Assembly: GCA_043765375.1 (NCBI GenBank)
Contig: JAYUJH010000042.1
Span: forward strand, 1 to 13,387
Length of the DNA: 13,387 nt
From: JAYUJH01 sp043765375
Lineage (GTDB): Bacteria > Pseudomonadota > Alphaproteobacteria > Rickettsiales > UBA998
Direction of reading: 5' to 3'
Positions 1 to 6,877 of the stretch are shown here, in pieces (position 1 is the first letter of the stretch; every line of letters begins with the position of its first letter). The notes under the pieces were generated by a model. The model was not told the DNA's origin. It made no database searches and worked only from the letters and a program-made list of their open reading frames with translations. The position numbers and the translations under genes are program-made.

Positions 1-119
1 ATAGTGCCTTATAGCTGAATTTTTTGATTCAACTAATGCAGTTTCTTTCTTGCTCATCACATGTTTTTTGGCAATTTTATATTTACCATAAACCGCATAA
101 TAATCGCTGGTTGAAATAT

Positions 120-180
120 TATAGTGCTTTAGCTTTTTAATTTTACATTTCACGTAAAATTAAAAAGCTAAAGCACTATA
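120..180. repeat. 61-bp perfect hairpin element, TATAGTGC termini
   Basis: The arms 120-146 and 154-180 are exact reverse complements over 27 bp (28 bp if the flanking T119/A181 is counted), with a 7-base loop at 147-153. The ends read TATAGTGC and GCACTATA. It sits inside the IS1-type transposase remnant. Perfect arms in a non-coding insertion suggest a young, possibly mobile miniature element. There is no T-run after the stem, so a simple terminator does not explain it. Confidence 0.85.
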
Positions 181-192
181 ACTTATAAATAA

Positions 193-253
193 TATAGCAC
201 TACATAATTTTATGGATTTTACATATGTAAAATTATAAAAATAAAGTGCTATA
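193..253. repeat. 61-bp imperfect hairpin element, TATAGCAC/GTGCTATA termini
   Basis: The left end reads TATAGCACT and the right end AGTGCTATA. The inner arms (TAATTTTAT-rich, then ATTTTACAT paired with ATGTAAAAT) are complementary with a few mismatches or gaps. It has the same length as the hairpin at 120-180 and is separated from it by 12 bp. Together, 120-253 forms a 134-bp insertion in the transposase remnant. Removing the insertion and leaving one TA (132 bp, 44 codons) restores an open frame. Confidence 0.75.
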
Positions 254-499
254 ATATCATAGTTTTTTACCAACCGAAAAGCGAGTGGTAAATAATCACT
301 AAACTCTCTGGATTTGGTTATTTCAAGGTCAACAACTTGATTTGGCTTGCGCCTCCCTTCGGCTCTGTTCCGAGCAACTCTTGCCATATGTAGATTTTGT
401 TAGTTTTTTTTGGCAATAACTGAACATCTCATCAAGCTCTAAAATCTGGATATTTTTTGCATCTTGTGGTATTTCTACCTTATCTAGTTCATGGCGTAA

Positions 500-567
500 T
501 ATAGTGCTTATCTCAATTTTATTTAATTGTTATTTTTAAGTGAATAAAATTAGAAAAAAGCACTATA
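500..567. repeat. 68-bp imperfect hairpin element, TATAGTGC/GCACTATA termini
   Basis: The arms begin TATAGTGCTTATCTCAATTT on the left and, read inward from the right, TATAGTGCTTTTTTCTAATT. They match at most positions over about 25 bp, with a T/A-rich loop around 527-540. The element abuts the N-terminal end of the IS1-like frame at 499. It shares the terminal octamer with the hairpin at 120-180. Confidence 0.75.
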
Positions 568-579
568 TTTCATATGTTC

Positions 580-643
580 ATAGTGATTTTATCCTTATTT
601 TTAATAACCGATAAAATCGGCAATTAAAAATAAGAATTACTAT
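580..643. repeat. 64-bp hairpin, possible diverged member of the same family
   Basis: The outer ends ATAGT (580-584) and ACTAT (639-643) are complementary. An 11-bp perfect stem pairs CTTATTTTTAA (594-604) with TTAAAAATAAG (624-634), and the tip holds CCGAT/ATCGG (608-612/616-620). Length and end sequence resemble the TATAG hairpins. The terminus is ATAGTGATTT rather than ATAGTGCTTT, so membership in the family is tentative. It lies just downstream of the SGNH hydrolase stop and could also serve as its 3' transcript structure. Confidence 0.55.
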
Positions 644-679
644 ATCTCAAAATCACCCCCCACCACCACTACCTCCCCA

Positions 680-1981
680 TCAATAAATAGTTAAACCATC
701 AGCGAGTGCTGCAATTCTAGTTGCTGCGAGTGCATGCCCTATGGCGGATAAATGTATGCCATCGCTAGTATATGTTGCACTTAGCCACAAGTTTGTTGCG
801 GGATTTTGCAATAAATCGTTGCAATTCCAGTAAGCATCAAGATAAATAACTCCGTTAGCGGATAAATCACCATTAGCATTTATTTTCTGCCCCACCACAG
901 ATTGCGCCCATAAATTATATTGATCCCGCAACCCACCAACTTCCCAACCAACCGCCACCGCAATGTTGCTAGCATTGGTTGTGCGTGGCAGTGAAGACAA
1001 CTGAATGGTGCGTAAATTGCGTGTTTTTGCTGCCTCCCATGCAATAACCGTGAGTTGTTTCATCATGGCAAGTGATGTGCCAGCCCCGATTGAATTACCA
1101 CTTAATTGTTGCAATAAATGCGTATGATATTTCATGGATTCAAATAATTGCGGCGCATTCCCTGCGGTATATATCCCCAAAGTTCCACCAGAGCGTGACC
1201 AATTGCTTCCTGCCGTAACGCCAGATGCGGTGCTGCGTAACCCTCGTTCAATATAGCCAACTGCCCCCTGCCCGTCACCAAAAGTTGCGTCGCCAGTGCC
1301 ATAAGCATTGCTATCGCCTATTACCAACACAGCAACTTGCGGGCGTTCGCTATAACCCAAAATGCAAGCGGCAGTATAAGGAAATAAAGCATTTGCAGCG
1401 TTGGTTGGTGCGTAAGAACCTATTGCCACATTATTATGCACTCTGCCACCGCAATTTGCCGTTTCATCTATGGGTATGATGCTATCAGTGTGAGATTTGC
1501 TTAGATCATAAGTCAATGAAGCGGATAAATTACCACCAATTATTGTATATCCAGCAGTTGAAACTTGCGCAGAAAATCGCATTAAAAATTGTGTATTCGC
1601 TGCAATATCCATATCAAAACCATAATCAGCGATGATAGTTGCGCCTTTGCTAATAATTGGATTTAACTCGCTTTTGAACGTATATTTGCGGGCAGTGCCT
1701 ATCAACGGGGTTAATATTGAAGCAGCGATACGAATAGAATTAGCTCCCTCAAAAATGCCTGTGCTATCCAAACGCCAATTAACCATCATCGGGCAGATGC
1801 CACCAATATTGCCACCACGCCCTGCGACATTATATAATTTTTGTGCCTCAACGCATGTTCGGTTGCCATCAATTGCGCCTCCGTTGATGTTGATGGGAAT
1901 CCGCCCGCCAAGTGCAACACATTGCAATGTTTTGGCGTTACCAATAATTTGTTTATAATGTTTGGGTTTTTTTCTGCTCAT
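680..1981 (-). CDS. SGNH/GDSL-type hydrolase, phage-like or surface-associated
   Basis: This 433-residue protein has an N-terminal half of unknown, apparently beta-rich type and a C-terminal SGNH hydrolase half. Block I is VLVIGDSNAYGTGD with nucleophile S224. A Gly-rich block follows (SRSGGTLG, about 262-269). N296 in LSGNSIG is a candidate for the oxyanion-hole Asn, although the usual GxND is not exact. Block V is SDGIHLSAIGH with D407 and H410. The triad therefore looks intact and ester or acetyl-ester hydrolysis is expected; the substrate is unknown. No signal peptide is visible; the N-terminus is basic (MSRKKPKHYK). The start at 1981 has a GGAG about 11 bases upstream, inside the end of the small upstream gene, with a six-base gap, which suggests translational coupling. 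Proteins with this design occur in alphaproteobacterial phage-tail or surface loci, but no other phage structural genes are adjacent. Confidence 0.8.
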   Translation of the reverse strand: MSRKKPKHYKQIIGNAKTLQCVALGGRIPININGGAIDGNRTCVEAQKLYNVAGRGGNIGGICPMMVNWRLDSTGIFEGANSIRIAASILTPLIGTARKYTFKSELNPIISKGATIIADYGFDMDIAANTQFLMRFSAQVSTAGYTIIGGNLSASLTYDLSKSHTDSIIPIDETANCGGRVHNNVAIGSYAPTNAANALFPYTAACILGYSERPQVAVLVIGDSNAYGTGDATFGDGQGAVGYIERGLRSTASGVTAGSNWSRSGGTLGIYTAGNAPQLFESMKYHTHLLQQLSGNSIGAGTSLAMMKQLTVIAWEAAKTRNLRTIQLSSLPRTTNASNIAVAVGWEVGGLRDQYNLWAQSVVGQKINANGDLSANGVIYLDAYWNCNDLLQNPATNLWLSATYTSDGIHLSAIGHALAATRIAALADGLTIY

Positions 1982-1987
1982 GATTAA

Positions 1988-2134
1988 TTATACTCCGTCG
2001 GTTATGATTATGTTTTCATCGGTGCAAATTGGTTGCAAATCATCGCTGATTAAGCCATTAATTGTAGGTTCTATGATGATTGATTGCTCAATTTCACTCA
2101 AATATTCGGTGATAATTGGAATGATAACTGACAT
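1988..2134 (-). CDS. Small 48-residue protein, function unknown, coupled to SGNH hydrolase
   Basis: The minus-strand frame starts at ATG 2134-2132 and ends with TAA at 1990-1988. It begins MSVIIPIITEYLSEIEQSII and ends CTDENIIITDGV. A very strong ribosome binding site (GAGGGGG) stands just upstream of the ATG. The stop codon is six bases before the SGNH hydrolase ATG, and the GGAG used by that next gene lies in its last codons. The protein is acidic and rich in Ile, with a single Cys (C37) and no clear membrane segment. I do not recognise a family. The strong Shine-Dalgarno and the tight spacing are the reasons for calling it. It could be a small structural partner or chaperone of the hydrolase, or act mainly as a coupling leader. 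Confidence 0.65.
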   Translation of the reverse strand: MSVIIPIITEYLSEIEQSIIIEPTINGLISDDLQPICTDENIIITDGV

Positions 2135-2176
2135 GAAACCCCCTCAAAAATATTCATTCAAAATATGTGCGTCTAA

Positions 2177-2219
2177 AAATATATGTGATTATGTATGAAA
2201 TATGTAATCACATATATTT
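2177..2219. repeat. Hairpin with 15-bp perfect AT-rich arms
   Basis: AAATATATGTGATTA (2177-2191) is the exact reverse complement of TAATCACATATATTT (2205-2219), with a 13-base loop. It lies 43 bp upstream of the small gene and SGNH unit start at 2134. It may be an operator, a transcript structure, or another small palindromic repeat. No T-run follows, so a terminator role is not supported. Confidence 0.7.
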
Positions 2220-2316
2220 GCGAAACATACACATGCACATATGCACTTGGTTAAGTGCTATATTATGAATATTATGAACGGGCGGAAGTGGTGAATGTTG
2301 AAGATGTGTCGCTTAA

Positions 2317-2531
2317 ATGGACTCCGTCCTGCGACGGAGTGACTGGGGCGAAATGTTAAAGTTAGTCATGCCAGCACCCGAAGGGAGGAGTAGACAAATG
2401 CTGATATCCATAAATTCAAGTTATATTTGTTGCCATGGACTCCGTCCTGCGACGGAGTGACGAGAGCTAAATGCTAGAGTTAGTCGTACCAGCACCCGAA
2501 GGGAGGAGTAGCCAAATGTTGGTATCCATAA
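2317..2531. repeat. Two direct copies of a 97-bp intergenic repeat (118-bp period)
   Basis: Copy one is 2317-2413 and copy two 2435-2531, with a 21-bp spacer, so positions correspond exactly at +118. Each begins with ATGG and the perfect hairpin ACTCCGTCCTGCGACGGAGT (8-bp stem, CTGC loop; 2321-2340 and 2439-2458). Each contains CCAGCACCCGAAGGGAGGAG and ends in TATCCATAA. About ten substitutions separate the copies. A shorter, decayed third piece (GTTCGTCATATCAGCACCTG at 2556-2575) resembles the middle of the unit. The block is much richer in GC than its surroundings. It is likely a dispersed intergenic repeat family of the genome. Confidence 0.85.
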
Positions 2532-2601
2532 GCGTATGACTAATCACATTTACATGTTCGTCATATCAGCACCTGAAAAAAAACGCTATTCCACAGAAAA
2601 A

Positions 2602-3432
2602 TCAAGCTCTAACTTGTTGAGTTTGGCTTTGCTCAATTTGCTTTAGCGCTGCAATGCGTTCTTCGTGCGATGGGTGCTTGGCGTTTAATTGTTGCAACCA
2701 GTTTTTTTGCTTATGTTCAGTGATAATATGTTCGCCAACATGACCATTATTTTTGGCGATAATTTTCTGTTCCAACACCTCAATCATGGGAGTTGCACCG
2801 TTTATCTCAGCACTATTTTTATCAGCATCAAGCTCTTGTTCACGTCTGAAAGCGGAAAATAATGGCTCAGTCACAGCGGAACTTGCCATAATCGCAACTA
2901 CAGCAACTATTGTGGATATTCCAGCGGCAATATAAGAGTTGGTAGATTGTTTAATAGTTGGATATGTTGCTAATGCGGCGGCGATTCCTGCGCTAACTTC
3001 CAGCGTTGCTCTACCACATGAAACAGCAAGCGACTTTGCATTTTGTTGTTGATGTCCCATTTCATGCGCAATGGTTGCTGATAAATGTTGCGGAATTGAT
3101 TGCTCAATTTTTGCGGTGGAAATCCCCAAACTATTATTGCTCAGGTGCATTGCACTAGCTTTATTATCTTTAGCATCGTAAATCATGATTTTCACAGGTG
3201 AAATCTGCATTTTGTCTGATATTTCACCCACCACATCAAGCACATACGCATCTTGTAGCGATTGCGGTTGATTTGTAGCAATTATATGGGCGGAAGTTGC
3301 ATTTTTGCGCATTAATGCTTTGTTATCCAACCATGTCAAATCATTTGGCTGCGGGTTGCTTTGCTCACAAACTCCGACAAAAGACTCAATAATATCTTTT
3401 ACTAAATCTATCATTAACAAATAATATAACAT
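2602..3432 (-). CDS. M48-type membrane zinc metallopeptidase
   Basis: The 276-residue protein carries the zinc-binding motif HEMGH at 123-127 (IAHEMGHQQQ). A downstream Glu ligand lies in RREQELDAD (E200, with D204 at the ExxxD spacing), as in M48 (HtpX/Ste24/YggG-like) peptidases. Two hydrophobic stretches at about 143-157 and 168-187 lie between the motif and the third ligand, predicting membrane anchoring. The C-terminal HPSHEERIAAL (253-263) is a usual M48 feature. It therefore probably degrades misfolded membrane or envelope proteins; the true substrate is unknown. The start could instead be M7 (3414); neither has a clear ribosome binding site. It is divergent from the exported GDSL-fold gene at 3536, with a 103-bp shared control region. 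Confidence 0.82.
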   Translation of the reverse strand: MLYYLLMIDLVKDIIESFVGVCEQSNPQPNDLTWLDNKALMRKNATSAHIIATNQPQSLQDAYVLDVVGEISDKMQISPVKIMIYDAKDNKASAMHLSNNSLGISTAKIEQSIPQHLSATIAHEMGHQQQNAKSLAVSCGRATLEVSAGIAAALATYPTIKQSTNSYIAAGISTIVAVVAIMASSAVTEPLFSAFRREQELDADKNSAEINGATPMIEVLEQKIIAKNNGHVGEHIITEHKQKNWLQQLNAKHPSHEERIAALKQIEQSQTQQVRA

Positions 3433-3459
3433 ATAAATATGAAAATATGCAAAAAATAA

Positions 3460-3489
3460 TTGCTTTATTAATAGATTTATAATTATGAT
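3460..3489 (+). promoter_or_regulatory. Possible sigma-70-type promoter for the GDSL-fold gene
   Basis: TTGCTT (3460-3465) and TATGAT (3484-3489) are separated by 18 bp, 47 bp before the start at 3536. In such AT-rich sequence chance matches are common, so this is a suggestion only. The same interval must also hold the M48 promoter on the other strand. Confidence 0.25.
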
Positions 3490-3535
3490 ATGAGATTATA
3501 ATTCAGGAATACTTTGTCTGTAAAAAATTAGGTTT

Positions 3536-4363
3536 ATGAAAATTAGGTTTATGAAAATATTTAGGTTAATTGCTATCACATTAATTGCAACAATATGTTT
3601 TTCGCAAAACTCTGATGCGCAAACCACCAAGCCTCAAAAACCAAAGATACAAGATACATACTGGCAGGAGAATGGTAGAAATATTGATCCTATGAAGGTG
3701 AAAATATTATTTTTCACTGATGGATTAATGAATGGTTATGGTTTGCCAGATCAAGGATTATCCATCAATAGCAAAATTGTGGCAAAAACCGCTTATATGC
3801 GGTTGCAAATGCCCCCCGCCATCAAAACAATGTCATCAGATGGAATGACAACTTCTTCAGCAGTTACCAAAGTGAAAGACGTTATCATGGTGCGCCCACA
3901 TTTGGTTATTTTGAGTGTTGGAATTAACGATGCAATCAAAAATGCTGATACTGACATAATCCATAATAATCTCTCAATTGTGCTAACCGAGTTGCAACGG
4001 GCTGGAATATATACCATGATTGTGGGAATGCAATCCACCCCGCAAATGGGAAGCTATGAATATATGTCTAGCTTTAATAGCATTTATGCTAAACTAGCAA
4101 CGCAATTTGCAATTCCATTCATGCCGTATATTTTAGAAACAATAACGGGCGACCCGCTCAAGTTTCAAAATAATAATATATTTCCAAATGCTGAAGGGGC
4201 GGAGATTGTAGCAGAGAGTTTTGTGCGAAACAATTTGTCCCCTGCTGCTGGAAAAATTGATACATTATTACTTGATAATCGTACGAAATTACAATTGCAG
4301 AGATATAGAGAATGGAGTGGTGAATCTACCAATAATCGCAAAAAAAATACTCTCAGGCAATAA
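3536..4363 (+). CDS. Exported TesA/GDSL-fold protein lacking the catalytic triad (predicted pseudoenzyme)
   Basis: This 275-residue protein starts with a signal peptide (basic MKIRFMKIFR, hydrophobic LIAITLIATI, likely cleavage after SDA at about 28). The rest follows the TesA/arylesterase SGNH fold. The block-I region is FFTDGLMNGYGLP, block III is SVGINDA with N131 kept, and block V is QNNNIFPNAEG. Against the family pattern GDSL...DGIHPN, the nucleophile Ser is G63, the catalytic Asp aligns with N213 and the His with F216, while the surrounding Gly, Pro and Asn framework is retained. It is therefore expected to be exported to the periplasm or beyond but unable to hydrolyse esters; a binding or scaffold role is possible. 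A 35-residue Arg/Lys/Asn-rich C-terminal tail extends past the usual end. The start region has a 15-base tandem duplication offering a second ATG at 3551, and neither has a good ribosome binding site. It converges on galE with a 26-bp gap. Confidence 0.75.
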   Translation: MKIRFMKIFRLIAITLIATICFSQNSDAQTTKPQKPKIQDTYWQENGRNIDPMKVKILFFTDGLMNGYGLPDQGLSINSKIVAKTAYMRLQMPPAIKTMSSDGMTTSSAVTKVKDVIMVRPHLVILSVGINDAIKNADTDIIHNNLSIVLTELQRAGIYTMIVGMQSTPQMGSYEYMSSFNSIYAKLATQFAIPFMPYILETITGDPLKFQNNNIFPNAEGAEIVAESFVRNNLSPAAGKIDTLLLDNRTKLQLQRYREWSGESTNNRKKNTLRQ

Positions 4364-4389
4364 TACAAAACAATTCCGATGTTATAAAA

Positions 4390-5412
4390 TCATATTCCAC
4401 AAACTTTTTTCTCCCAGTTCCAAGCATGTGATATAATGGTTTCTATATTGCTTAAAATCGGAACCCAACCAAGTTCAGCTTTCGCTTTTGCGCCATCAGC
4501 AATTAGTGCATAAGGGTCACCCGCACGCCGAGGTAGCATAGCGTATGGAATATTTCGCCCCGTTATTTGCCTAGTTATTTTTTCAGCCGTCTGCAATGCT
4601 TGCCACACACTCACTTCACAACCACTGCCTAAATTATATATTAATGGCTCTGCACATGAGTTTGATGATTGTTGCGATGATTGTCGCAATTTATCAGCCA
4701 ACAGCAAATGCGCATTCGCTAAATCAACCACATGGATATAATCACGCAAAGCTGTTCCATCTAGTGTTGGATAATCATTGCCATAAATCTGTAATTGCGC
4801 CAACCGCCCCGATGCTGCTTGCATTATCAACGCAATCAAATGAGTTTCAGGAATATGACTCTCACCATTGCTTGCGTCAATCGCTGCACCCGCTGCATTA
4901 AAATAGCGCAACACGCCATAACGCAACCCATATGCAACGTGATAATCAGCTAATATTTGCTCAATCATCAATTTGCTTTTACCATATGGATTAATTGGGT
5001 GCTTGGGGTGATTTTCATCAATTGGTAAATATTCTGGGTTGCCAAACACCGCTGCCGTGGAAGAAAAAATTAACGAAACATCAGGAAAATCTCGCATCAC
5101 CTCTAGCAATTGCAACATTCCTGCCACATTATCATGATAATAAATTGCGGGGTCACGAACTGATTGCGCCACTAGTGAACGGCTCGCCATATGAAAAATT
5201 GCTTGCGGATTATGCTGTTTAATCACCGCCCGCATGATTGATTGATTGCGATAATCAGCCTCAATAAACTGCAACCCAGCAACGGACTTTGCAAATCCAG
5301 TTGATAAATCATCAATGATAATCGGGTTTTTGCCTTGCTCTTTCAAATAATGTGCCAAATGTGAGCCAACATACCCTGCCCCACCAATTATTATAAAATT
5401 ATTTTCTTTCAT
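4390..5412 (-). CDS. galE: UDP-glucose 4-epimerase family protein
   Basis: The 340-residue length matches the 338 of the E. coli enzyme. It is an extended short-chain dehydrogenase with the NAD-binding motif GGAGYVGSH at 10-18, the acidic DDLSTG at 34-39, the SST catalytic segment at 117-119, and the YxxxK pair Y143/K147 in NPYGKSK. It also has RYFNAAGA (169-176) and DGTALRDYIHVVDLA (218-232), which are diagnostic of GalE-like epimerases. It interconverts UDP-glucose and UDP-galactose (or N-acetyl forms) with bound NAD in the cytoplasm, feeding surface polysaccharide synthesis. Substrate specificity cannot be settled from motifs. A Ser/Gln-rich loop (244-252) is unusual but probably harmless. 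It lies downstream of the GT4 gene on the same strand across a 93-bp gap with tandem repeats. Confidence 0.88.
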   Translation of the reverse strand: MKENNFIIIGGAGYVGSHLAHYLKEQGKNPIIIDDLSTGFAKSVAGLQFIEADYRNQSIMRAVIKQHNPQAIFHMASRSLVAQSVRDPAIYYHDNVAGMLQLLEVMRDFPDVSLIFSSTAAVFGNPEYLPIDENHPKHPINPYGKSKLMIEQILADYHVAYGLRYGVLRYFNAAGAAIDASNGESHIPETHLIALIMQAASGRLAQLQIYGNDYPTLDGTALRDYIHVVDLANAHLLLADKLRQSSQQSSNSCAEPLIYNLGSGCEVSVWQALQTAEKITRQITGRNIPYAMLPRRAGDPYALIADGAKAKAELGWVPILSNIETIISHAWNWEKKVCGI

Positions 5413-5449
5413 ATTAGCACAACTTAAAAATATTCATAATGGCAATAAT

Positions 5450-5505
5450 TCATAGTCCTTCAATATAATGACTAAAGTCATAGTCCTTTAATATAATGAC
5501 TAAAA
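5450..5505. repeat. Two 28-bp tandem repeats at the end of the glycosyltransferase gene
   Basis: Units 5450-5477 and 5478-5505 differ at two positions, and the next seven bases (TCATAGG) begin a third copy. In minus-strand terms that third copy supplies the stop codon of the GT4 gene. The unit boundary creates the palindrome ATGACTAAAGTCAT (5468-5481). The repeat lies between GT4 and galE, where it could form transcript structure or bind a regulator. Confidence 0.8.
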
Positions 5506-6810
5506 TCATAGGCTTTCAAACAGCTGCAAATAATTATTTGCGCACTCAAAATTGCTTGGTGGCGGGGTGATTTTGCCACTTAAATTGCTCCATAATCCTG
5601 AATCTTGCATCGCCCGCTGCATTGCATCGGCGAGGCTGCTAGCACTCCCCACTTGAAAATGTAACCCGCTTGTTTCATGTTGCACAAACTCCGCCATTCC
5701 ACCAATATTGCTGCATATAACGGGGCGAGCATGATAGCGTGCCTCGGCAATCACCAGCGGGGCATTCTCCCACCAAATGGAGGGCATCACCACCCAATCC
5801 GCCTCTTGAATTAATGCGGGCAGATTATTTGCATCATATTTACCATGAAAACTGATATAATCACTATGTTGCTGCACTTGTTCATGAAAGTTTTGCTTGA
5901 ACTCATCTGTTTGCATCGCAATATTGCCATTAATATTAATCTGAAAATCATTCACTCCGCGTTTTATCAAAATCCGTGCTGCTTCTAATAATATATTAAT
6001 ACCTTTATAAGGTGAAACTTGCCCAAAAAATGCAAATTGATTGCGCGCTCCACGAAAAGCCAGCTTGCGGGCAGGTGCGGGTGAGCTTATTTTTGTGCCA
6101 TTTTCAATCACATATATTTTGTCAGGGTCAATCCCCCAATCAACATAACGATTAGCTAAAAACTCACTTGGTGAAATAAACGCATCTATCATTGCAAAAT
6201 GGGTTTTGATAAAGGTTTCCCGCAATTTGAACATTGGGGGAGAAATCTCAGGGAAACATTGGGCGCAATTGCTTGGGCTTGATTTGCTACATAATTCATT
6301 AGTATTTTTCTTGAGCATCTGCCCATCACGGTGACAAATAGGAATAAAATCATGCAAAGTCAGCGCAATTTTCACTTTTGGCAAAATGCGGCGCATCACA
6401 GCGATTGCCTCCACGCCAAAACGCAATATATGGTGCATGTGAATAATATCAGGCTTAATTTCTGCCAAAAAATCAGCAAACTCATTGTTCAAAATATCCA
6501 ATTGCATGTTGGATTGATTGAGATAATTAAACGCATCATTATAAAACAAATATTCGTCATCAACGCCGTCCATACCCAAAAAAGCCGTGCCATTATGTGC
6601 TTTTCGGCTGATTGATCCCGTTGCTGCGAGGAAAATTGCGCTATATCCTGCGGTGGTGCGCATTTGTTTGAATACGTCATATGCCATAATCTCGCCGCCC
6701 CCAGGGAAAAAAGCGGGGTGGTTATGCGCAATTACGAGGATTTTTTTCGCTGCCCCAGCTTTAGATTGGGCAATAGAGGTTGGTTTTGTGCTACGAGCCA
6801 TGCAAATCAT
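5506..6810 (-). CDS. GT4-family glycosyltransferase
   Basis: The 434-residue GT-B fold protein shows the N-terminal glycine loop HPAFFPGGGE (31-40) and the helix IKPDIIHMHH (118-127). A Cys cluster follows (C159, C174, C182, C185), as seen in a GT4 subgroup. The C-terminal donor-binding domain holds FFGQVSPYKG (261-270) and the EX7E motif E348/E356 in WENAPLVIAEA. It transfers a sugar from a nucleotide donor to a growing glycan in the cytoplasm, probably for lipopolysaccharide, capsule or exopolysaccharide; donor and acceptor are unknown. No signal peptide or membrane segment is seen. M4 (6801) is an alternative start and neither has a strong ribosome binding site. The DUF2793 gene precedes it (67-bp gap) and galE follows. 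Confidence 0.87.
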   Translation of the reverse strand: MICMARSTKPTSIAQSKAGAAKKILVIAHNHPAFFPGGGEIMAYDVFKQMRTTAGYSAIFLAATGSISRKAHNGTAFLGMDGVDDEYLFYNDAFNYLNQSNMQLDILNNEFADFLAEIKPDIIHMHHILRFGVEAIAVMRRILPKVKIALTLHDFIPICHRDGQMLKKNTNELCSKSSPSNCAQCFPEISPPMFKLRETFIKTHFAMIDAFISPSEFLANRYVDWGIDPDKIYVIENGTKISSPAPARKLAFRGARNQFAFFGQVSPYKGINILLEAARILIKRGVNDFQININGNIAMQTDEFKQNFHEQVQQHSDYISFHGKYDANNLPALIQEADWVVMPSIWWENAPLVIAEARYHARPVICSNIGGMAEFVQHETSGLHFQVGSASSLADAMQRAMQDSGLWSNLSGKITPPPSNFECANNYLQLFESL

Positions 6811-6877
6811 TATATTGATTTTTCAAATTAATGAAATGATTATTTTTGGCATTATTTTTATGGCTAGCAACCATCAA

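Larger units (their letters stand above)
1..499 (-). pseudogene. IS1-family transposase remnant, interrupted and frameshifted, running off the left edge
   Basis: Read on the minus strand, three pieces assemble into one IS1-type DDE transposase. Piece one (499 to about 384) gives ELDKVEIPQDAKNIQ followed by ILELDEMFSYCQKKTNKIYIW, with the first catalytic Asp in the LDEM motif. A one-base shift near 383-387 moves the frame to piece two (387 to about 256), RKPNQVVDLEITKSREF and onward to LVKNYDI. After a 134-bp insertion the frame resumes in piece three (119 to 1) with STSDYYAVYGKY (second Asp) and KKETALVESKNSAIRHY (the Glu of the triad), the typical C-terminal block of this family. The end of the protein lies left of the window. 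The N-terminal part is not visible beyond 499, where a second hairpin element abuts the frame. All three acidic residues survive, so decay looks fairly recent. The family assignment is from motif recognition, not a search. Confidence 0.75.

Noticed and set aside
1..8. ATAGTGCC at the very left edge, resembling the hairpin-element terminus
   Set aside because: It is the codons for Arg-His-Tyr of the conserved RHY motif of the transposase remnant, so the match is coincidental.
160..387. A 75-codon minus-strand frame as an independent gene
   Set aside because: Its first 44 codons belong to the transposase remnant in a shifted frame and its tail runs into the hairpin inserts.
1962..2198. A 78-codon plus-strand frame opposite the small gene
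   Set aside because: It overlaps the antisense of the better supported 48-codon gene and SGNH start, and lacks a ribosome binding site.
2255..2262. GTGCTATA as a lone element terminus
   Set aside because: No partner end within about 100 bp and no stem; probably chance in AT-rich DNA.
2321..2458. The two ACTCCGTC...GACGGAGT hairpins as Rho-independent terminators
   Set aside because: No T-run follows the stems on either strand; they belong to the repeat unit.
2317..2531. CRISPR array
   Set aside because: Only two long, unequal copies with one 21-bp spacer and no Cas genes.
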